Source of the DNA: Castor canadensis
Taxonomy: Eukaryota > Chordata > Mammalia > Rodentia > Castoridae
Direction of reading: 5' to 3'
Assembly: GCF_047511655.1 (NCBI RefSeq)
Contig: NC_133399.1
Location: 2,049,333-2,113,332, forward strand
Length of the DNA: 64,000 nucleotides
Both the position numbers and the translations under genes were made by a program. The notes below the pieces were generated by a model that searched no databases, was not told the origin of the DNA, and worked only from the letters and a program-made list of their open reading frames with translations. Within the stretch, counting starts at the first letter, position 1. Every line of letters begins with the position of its first letter. Below are positions 56,440 through 64,000 of the stretch, piece by piece.

Positions 56440-58060
56440 CTGCATGTCTGTCCTTTCCTCATTCCTTTCTATTCCTATTTTCTCCTCTCATTGAAAGCAA
56501 ATCCCCTTTCTGTCTGAAGACAGGAGCCTATCTTACCTTTGGGGCTTTCAACAGAGGGTAATGCTTTTGAACTCATGGCCTAAATTAATCAGCATTTCAT
56601 TCTAAACACTGCCTACAAACAACCTGTGGAAAATTGATTGTTAAGTCAGGAAGGGCAAAAAGTGTCCCCTTCACTCAGAAACCAACCACATGCAGATGTG
56701 AATCCCCACTTCCAATGTCCTGACAATGTGCTGGATTCATGGGGATTCAAGGATTTATAGACAGTGCAAAGAGGCACTGCCTGAGGGGACTGGTCATAGA
56801 CTATAGCTCATGCTTCCCTTGAACCTCAAGAATCCAAGGGAAACAAGGTCTAAGTAAAGAGAAAGGAGACATGAGGACATATCAGCAGCACCCCAGGAGT
56901 TTCCCATGGCCACCCCACTGTCAACTCAGGCTGGTGGACATGTGTTTTGGGGAAGAACCTCCCAGAAAGGGATGCTGGGATGAATGAAGCCACCTTACAG
57001 GAGAAGGCCCTAACAGGGTTCTTACCTAATGGTCCAGTCCCATCTGGGAGGCAACAGGAGAGCCCACCTTATTTTTGACAAAGGTCCCAAAAACATATGA
57101 TAGAAAAAAGACAGCCTCTTCAACTAATTTTTTTTGGAAAAGTGGTTATCCATCTGCAAAACCATGAAACTAGATCCATGTTTATCACCCTATACTAATC
57201 AACTCAAAATGGATCTGACAATGTGCTGGATTCATGGAAATTCAAGGATTTATAAACAGTGCAGAGAAGCACTGCCTGAGGGGACAGGTCATAGACTATA
57301 GCCCATGGTTTCTTTGAACCTCAAGGATCCCAACGGAAACAAAGTCCAAGTAAAGAGAAAGGAGACATGAGGACAGATCAGCTGAACTCCAATGCTCTAA
57401 CACTACACCCTCACTGGAGGGTTGCTGCAGATAAACAACAGCCACTTGGAATGGCTAATGGATATGGGGCTGGATCCCCAAGACCTGAGTGACAGGAACA
57501 GGTTCCTCTATTTGACTAAGTGAATTCAAAATGACAGAATCCAGGAGCGGCCCTTGCCAGATGAGACTTCCTTTCCTGGATGAAGGAAGTTATCCTTGTA
57601 GGATAACTGCATCCAGCTAAGCTTCTCCTGGCCCTCCAGACCCAGCACCTGCATCTAGTCATACTCCTGAGATCTTCCTGCATATTCCTCCTGAAAATGG
57701 TACAACAGGTATACTCAAAGAATCCTAGACACAATGTCCAATGGAGGAAATTACTCATGTCAGTTAAGGAAGTGAAACTCAGAAAGGCTAAGACAGAGAA
57801 AATCAATGTAGGGTCAATGTTCATACACTAGATTTTGAAATGAGGCTGATGGTCAGGTATTTCTCACAGCTCAAGTTTCAATCTAACTATTTTAAATTAA
57901 GGAAATAAAAATATAATACTGAAAACATAAGAGTTCTGCCTTGTAGGGATAAGTATATTTATATGCAATTATGTTCCAGAAAAGATTCAGGAGAATCAAA
58001 AGATTGACTCTAGCAGTAGCGGATCTGTTTTGTGAGAAGGAAATAGAGTTAAAACCTCAC
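56440..58060 (-). repeat. Duplicated module B, copy 4
   Basis: This aligns with 12100-13600, but the first-exon end is missing. A block of about 165 bases (56708-56878) is repeated at 57217-57380, with other DNA including an L1 piece (about 57068-57215) between the two copies. Confidence 0.65.
57068..57215 (+). mobile_element. Short L1 ORF2 fragment
   Basis: The strings 'tttttgacaaaggtccc' and 'caccctatactaatcaactc' match the ORF2 stretch after RT seen at 47830-47890 and, reversed, near 2750-2880. Confidence 0.75.
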
Positions 58061-58084
58061 TCCTAACACCCCCACCATAAAAAA

Positions 58085-58185
58085 AAAAAACCAAGAGAGC
58101 TGTTGGAGTGACTCAAGTAGTAGAAAGTCTACCTAACAAGCATGTGGCCTTGAGTTGAATCCACAGTACTGCCAGTGAAAAAAAC
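58085..58185 (+). mobile_element. tRNA-derived SINE
   Basis: The sequence 'gagtgactcaagtagtagaa' with 'ttgagttgaatccacagtac' is a tRNA-like body. Confidence 0.7.
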
Positions 58186-58199
58186 AATGAAAAGTTACA

Positions 58200-59440
58200 A
58201 GTGTCCACCCTTGAGACCTTGCAGACCTCATAGTTGGTGCTGTCCTGATAACTGTGACTTCAAGAAGGTCAGGTCCTGCCTCCATCTGAAATTAAATTTT
58301 CAACATACTATCTAGACAACTCCAATTAGGTAAGAGATTGCAAAAACCTCAAACCTTCAACACCTTTCCAACATCTCCCCTTTCACTATGAACATCATGT
58401 GCACATGCACAGCCTATGCAGTGAGCTGGGCAATGTGAAGAAAGCTTCAGTTTAGGAATTTATGACAGCCCTATGAAGACCTGAGCTGCGGACCTGGCCC
58501 TCGTCTGACACTGGCTTCTAAACACTTACTGACTTCAGGGCTATCACCAAACAAACTCCCACCAACAGAAGTCTGGGGAGACCTAGAGCTCAGGGCTGAG
58601 GAATCCTAACAGGGCTGTGCACCTGGGCTATGCCACTGCACATAAAGGCTGGGATGCCAGAGTTTACCCATTTGAACAGTCCCACCTGTTCACGAAGGAA
58701 AGGTGCCGAGCTGCACAAGCAGAGACTCAGCCCACAAATGGAGGTGCTGTACTTGGGAGGCCCAGGTCAGTACTAACCTGTTCAGGCCCTTTCTAACATC
58801 CTCTTCCTCCTGGGGTACAGGATGGCATTTACAAAAACCATTTCACGCTTTATTGGTGAGTTAAGTTCTGCTCACTACCCTGGCACTATGCACAGGTCAC
58901 AGTACAAGAGAGACTGAATTATGTAGAATTGCTCTTAGCAGCACAATGTAATCCAGAGAAAAGCAGAGACTGGAAGGCATTTCCTCTATTAAGCAGAGGG
59001 TCCTCCTTAGACCAGCCTGTGACTCACCAGTTCTCAAGTACTTCTTACTGGCTTGGGATCCAGAACACATCCCCTACCAGGGAGAGTGCAAAAACCAAAT
59101 TGAATCCAGGAACATACTCAGGAGTTCAGGCCCCCTCCCTAGTGCCTACCCAGTCCAGCCTGGTGACTCATTGTATTTAAATGGAACCTGCTTTTTGAGA
59201 ATAGACCCGTCTTCTTCCACTGGGAAATGGAGTCAGGAATATGCTGTGAAAATTTCATGCTCATTATCCCATGGGGACACCCTGTGATCTCAGAAAAGTT
59301 GTGCTTGTAGGCCAGGCTAGGTAAGGACCTACTTGATCAGGAGGAAAGGCCTGACTTTGTTACATTTCAGGAATTGGGATCATGCACTTCTCTTCATGGA
59401 CAAGCATTTCTTACACCTGAAATCTGAACACAAATGGTAC
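58200..59440 (-). repeat. Duplicated module A, copy 6
   Basis: Closest to the copy at 26030-27035. The first-exon remnant at 58839 is defective. The right side passes into module E copy 3. Confidence 0.7.
58839..58890 (-). pseudogene. First-exon remnant, donor weakened
   Basis: The minus strand reads 'agcgtgaaatg' followed by GTTTTTG. The GT is kept but the rest of the donor consensus is lost. Confidence 0.5.
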
Positions 59441-59748
59441 TAACGAAAACAAAGTAGGAACACATGAACAAGGAACCACAGTTAATAAGTACTAGGAAAA
59501 AGTGTAGCTTTCTTACCAGAACTGTACAAAGAAATGTTAGAGTGAAGATTTAAAGAAAAATGATTAAAAAGAATAAAAAACCCTTTGGAGTAGGTCAGAC
59601 AAGCTGTCTGTTTGGCCCCAAATTACAATGAAGTCCCACATTCAGAAGGTACAGCCATATTCCCAACCTTCAATACCACCCTGAACACTTAATTGGTGCC
59701 TCACAGTGCAGCAGTCCCAGGTGCTTAGGTCAACTGAAGGATTAGAAT
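59440..59748. repeat. Duplicated module E, copy 3 (left part)
   Basis: It matches 44930-45210 in part ('cattcagaaggtac' type block). It is separated from the rest of the module by an L1. Confidence 0.6.
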
Positions 59749-59749
59749 C

Positions 59750-60838
59750 TGTGACCTCCACTATCCCCACTCCTATTCAACAGGTTCCTGGAATTCCTAG
59801 CCAGAGCAATTAGGCAAGAAAGAGAAATAAAAGGAATACAAATAGGCAAAGAAACTCTCAAAATATCCCTATTTGTAGTTGATATGATCCTATATCTTAA
59901 AGACCCAAAAAACTCGACCCAAAAACTCTTAGCAAAAACAATACCAACAACAGGTGTTGGTGAGGATGTGGGGAAAAAGGAAACGTCATACCCTGCTTTT
60001 AGGAATGCAAGATGGTGCAACCACTCTGGAAAAAAAAATATGGAGACTTTTAAATAATCTAAACATCGATCTGCCATGTCATCCAGCAATCCCACTCCTG
60101 GGGATATACCCAAAGGAATGTGACTCAGGTTATTCCAAAGGCACCTGCACACCCATGTTTATTGCAGTGCTATTCTCAATGGCCATGTTATGCATACAGC
60201 CAAGAAGCCCCACTACAGAGGAATACATTAAGAAAATTGGTACTTATACATAATGGAGTTTTATTCAGCTATGAAGAAAAATGAAATCTTATCATTTGCT
60301 AGTGAATAGATGGAACTGGAGAACATCATTCTCAGCTAGGTTAGCCAGGCTCAGAAGACCAAAACTCATATGTTCTCCCTCCTATGCAGACTTTAGATCT
60401 AGGGCAAATGCAGCAATGTGGTTGGACTTGGTCACATCTTAAGGAGAGACCACATTCGGGAGGTATGGGGATAGTTAGGAAACCCAAATCATGAAAGTGT
60501 TTGATGTCCCCACTGCAGAGGAGCTAATACAGAAAACTTAAAGGGACAGAGGTCCATATGGGAAGGTGATCAGGAACTAATGAAAAGGCCAGGTAGAGAT
60601 GAACCAATTTGGGTTGTAACACACTTGTGCATGAAAGCACTGATAGGAATCTGTCTGTATAGCTATCCTTATCTCAACTAGCAAAAATGCTCTGTCTTAC
60701 TATTGCTTAGGTCTTCTCTTCAACAAAACTTGAGAAAAGGGCAGAATAAAGTCTACCTGGAAACAAGGGGGTGGGAGGAAGAGAGAGGGGCCAGGGGGAA
60801 GACATGACTCAAACAGAGTATGCACCTATGAATAAGTG
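59750..60838 (+). mobile_element. L1 with an internal deletion
   Basis: The RT region (59750-59943, with a VVDM box in place of the catalytic ADD type) is joined directly to the C-terminal part (from 59945). This removes more than 1 kb of ORF2 relative to other copies. The 3' end equals that of 47808-49252. Confidence 0.88.
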
Positions 60839-60841
60839 AAA

Positions 60842-60888
<47 letters not shown>

Positions 60889-60889
60889 A
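60837..60889 (+). repeat. (AAAT)n microsatellite
   Basis: About thirteen AAAT units form the tail of the L1. The equivalent tail at 49235-49252 is short. Confidence 0.93.
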
Positions 60890-62160
60890 CCTGGGGCCTC
60901 AGCATGCCTACTGTCCCCTCTTCCTTGCATGGTACTAATGCCCCTCCTTCAATGTTGAACATAAAGAGAGGGAAAAGTCACACGCATATACTTTAACATT
61001 CTGATAAAAAGAAACTGACTTATTCATAAACTCATTCATGCACCTGCTTCTGTACATCTTTCTCTATGCTTACTTTGACAGACTCTGTGAAATGATAGTC
61101 TGACCCCACCACTTCTATGCATGCCTGGATAAAGGTCCAATCTTGGAATGAATAGATTATCAAACACATCTGCATGTACAGAATAAGATTACTACTTACT
61201 GACAAACCACTCCCCATTCCATCCTACCTGGTGTTGTTTAAACCACTGTCATCCAAAGGCAAATGAGTGAGGGATTTTCCCTTGCTTGGAATTACTGGAA
61301 GATTTTCAAGCCTGTAAGAGTTGGAGCCAAGCCATCAAGGGAGTTCAAAGGACCCTACTCTACTTCTGCTCTTCTACTCCCTGCTGTGGTGTTTATGGTT
61401 TTGCTCCATCTCATGCTCCTCATCCTATGTGCTGCCACGCCCCATGTCCAAATCCAACAGAGCTATTTCATCATGGATGGGACTTCCATAACTAGGAACC
61501 AAAAAACCACATTAACCCTTATAGCTTCACTACCTTAAGATTTGATACAGGGTGAAAGCTGACTAATATACTGTTTCCTATTCTCCCAGCACCTGGAATC
61601 TGACATTTCAAACTTGGTAAGATCAATTTAGAAGTAATTGTCAACACATTTTTTATTCCACGAGTTCTTCACCAGCCTCTAGGACATCATCTTACCTCTT
61701 CTCCCAAAGAAGTAGCAACTTCTCTCTTGGTTTTTCTAGTTTCTGAATAAAAACTTCCAGGCCCATCAGGTATAGCTACCACTCCTTCCATTTTCTGGGC
61801 CCTGGTAATACCTTGAAAAATCCATTGCTTATGTGAATTGTCATTATCTTCCTTTTCCTATATGTCCCTGTCTAGCCCCATCCCTAGCTATATACCAATT
61901 GCTCAGTTCCTTAGCAAGGTACTTCCTAGTAAATGTCATCCTTCAAATCCAAGAAGACTGTATAAGTATCAAGGCTTTTTCTTTTTTTTCTACCAAAAAC
62001 CCTTTTTATTAATAGGTTCTCAACAGGACTGAATATAGAACCTTCATGTGTTGGACCAATTTCTCTTGCTACTAGTAAAATACATGAGGCTGAGAAAGGT
62101 ATAAAGAAAGTAGAGTACATAATTGTTTTTGGCTTGTTTTGGGTTTGGGATTGAGTTGTA
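60890..62160. repeat. Duplicated module E, copy 3 (main part)
   Basis: Partner of 49253-50650 at high identity. It has an empty ID-SINE site near 61788. Confidence 0.85.
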
Positions 62161-62199
62161 TTTATTGCAATGTTTATTTTCAGAAACCTTCTGAACTCT

Positions 62200-62780
62200 T
62201 CCACCTTTTAGGTTTGCTTAGTATATCCACATGGTTTATGCCTAACTGCTACCTATGAAGTCTGTTCAATGTGTACTCTTTCCTGCATGAACCATGCTTC
62301 ACTTTTACTCAACTCCAGTGCCTTGGCTGAATTCATCTCACACAAGATGTAAGTACCAAGAATGGACTCAGGTAATGTTACCAACATTCCCCAAAAGACC
62401 TCAAATGTTATTATTTATGCTGTATTTGGCTTTTATCACTTCTAATAACAAATATGTGGTGTTACCAAGACCAACCAAATTTCAAACACCAACTAATTGT
62501 CTTTCAATTCAAATCTAACACCGTCCAAACTTAGCACAGTCCCTCCAACTTCTGGGCAGTGTGAAACATCCAACAGCCATAGAACATGTTTGCTATGTCT
62601 TGTCACACCAGTCACCTTTCTAAATTCATAGAGAGCTACCACCCTGAGACAAGTCATTAGAATAAATGCAAATATACCCTTAATTGGGCTTAGGAAAACA
62701 ACCAAGTACAATCCTATAGTCTCAGAAATTTCAAGAATTTCAGAATCTCTTTGCTGGAAACTGACACAAGGGCTAAATTT
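62200..62780. repeat. Duplicated module C, copy 3
   Basis: Follows module E as copy 2 does at 46560, so E and C were duplicated together. Confidence 0.75.
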
Positions 62781-64000
62781 TAACTTATACTACACACCAA
62801 CATCACCTTCCAAATGCACCAACTTTGTACAAAAAAAAATACTTTTTACCCCATCAGGAAAAATATAAAGGTGCCTTCCACCAGACACATGTCAAATATG
62901 TTGATAATGTGGTAGGCAAGGCAGACCTCCTAACACTGTCTCCAAAGTAGCTAAGATTATATGTGGGAGTCTGAAGTCCCTGGCTTAAGTTCACATTTAA
63001 CTGTGATTTCCTTGTATTGCTTTTGTTTTCTTTTTTTTACTATTAGGATATCAAATGTTTCTTTACTTTTTTTTATTTCTTATGTTCTTTCACTTTGCAA
63101 TGTATATTTGAAGTTTGTGTTAATTCAGTTTGTTTGTGTGTGTGCGTGTGTGTGTATTACTATGGGTTTAGAACAAGACTTTGCAATTGCAAGGAAAGCT
63201 GTCCAGTAGTGAGCTATATACCAACATACTTTTACTTTGAGACAGAATTTCACTAAATAACCCCGACTGGCATGCAATTGACAATATTTGTGCAACACCT
63301 CCCCCTGGTGGTTGGGATTTAAATTGTGTAGCAAAATAACAGCCTTTTATCTACATTTTTGTGATTCCCATGTTTGAACTTTGGCATAGCACTCCCTCAG
63401 CAGGCACAGCAATGGCCTGCAGTACACTGTCCAGCAACATTACACAGGTTCAGGGTCAATGAAGGTATCATGGAATGCTTCAGGGTCTTCCCTTCCATAC
63501 CATATTCACTTGCTCTTTCATCATTTCTACTCAACAACCATAAGCACCCAGTACTTGCATTTATGATATATGATAAGATATGAAACAAATGTGAATAAAT
63601 GATTTTGCAGACTGGAGGCATGGCTCAAGTGTTAGATCATGTGCCTAGCAAATTTGAATCCCTAACTTTAAATCCCAGTATGCCCAAGGGAGAGAAAGGA
63701 TTTACTCTGTCTGCACTTAATTATGGATACCAGTGCACATGATATACTCTGTAAATAATGCTGAATTTTCATTCTCTTGTTCATAATGAATAATTTCAAT
63801 GCTTTATGAAGAGGTGTGCAACCTTAGAGAGCTGCCAAAAGAGAAGATTCTCCAAAATCCAACTCCTTTCCTAAATGTGAGGAGGAGGTGTGGCTGAAGT
63901 AGAGCACCTGCTTTACAAGTGCAAACCCCTGAGTACAAAACCAAATTCCACCAAAAACTACGTAATACATCTTTGTGGAAGCATTAAAGATATTCTGAAA
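62740..64000. repeat. Duplicated module D, copy 4, running off the edge
   Basis: The first half matches 52790-53324 and the second half (from about 63070) matches 14475-15560 and 27040-27690. It contains the tRNA-like pieces near 63620 and 63890 and continues past the window. Confidence 0.85.

Overview
The window is mammalian genomic DNA. It carries LINE-1 elements with two ORFs, many 7SL-plus-tRNA dimer SINEs and ID-type SINEs, endogenous retrovirus pieces and a KRAB zinc-finger gene with introns. The SINE types and the L1 3' ends fit a rodent. The dimer form resembles beaver or kangaroo-rat elements (Castorimorpha), but that placement rests on recognition alone and is only moderately sure.

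The one convincing protein-coding gene lies on the minus strand at 19.2-21.4 kb. It is a KRAB-C2H2 zinc-finger gene. The 127-bp KRAB-A exon (21285-21411), a short third exon (21068-21119) and the terminal exon (19213-20416) splice together in one open frame. With an ATG supplied by a separate first exon, the coding length is 1386 nt (461 aa). The terminal exon has two decayed and ten intact fingers. A 13-bp insertion ends the frame before the last, decaying fingers.

Most of the rest is a mosaic of diverged segmental duplications, as expected inside a KRAB-ZNF cluster. I name the modules for cross-reference. A and B are first-exon and promoter units (A near 0.5, 24-26, 30, 38 and 58 kb; B near 12.5, 18.5, 32 and 57 kb). 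C is near 36.9, 46.8 and 62.5 kb. D is near 15, 27.5, 52.5 and 63 kb. E is near 45.5, 50 and 61 kb. F is near 17 and 47.5 kb. G is near 36 and 55 kb. Seven A/B copies still show the end of a KRAB-ZNF first exon on the minus strand. Only those at 12.81 and 38.16 kb keep both the ATG and a GTGAG donor, and one at 32.45 kb is nearly intact. The 32.45 and 38.16 kb copies lie upstream of the gene and could start it. The one at 12.81 kb points off the left edge, towards a possible neighbouring gene.

Mobile elements by region: a nearly full-length but broken L1 (1.3-8.3 kb, minus) with a small L1 nested in it in the opposite direction; a collapsed class I-like ERV with two LTRs (9.06-11.6 kb); an L1 5'UTR fragment (16.5 kb); a probable solo LTR (17.65-18.04 kb); two oppositely oriented LTRs of one family (33.3 and 35.4 kb) and a third copy (53.3 kb); a broken betaretrovirus-like provirus missing env and most of its 3' LTR (39.75-44.9 kb); two L1 3' halves carried within duplicated E modules (47.8 and 59.75 kb); and a young ID SINE with clean target-site duplications (50.2 kb). 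All retroelement genes seen are interrupted. I saw no tRNA or rRNA gene, no CRISPR and no clearly new system. The most unusual feature is the array of duplicated first exons around a single surviving zinc-finger gene.
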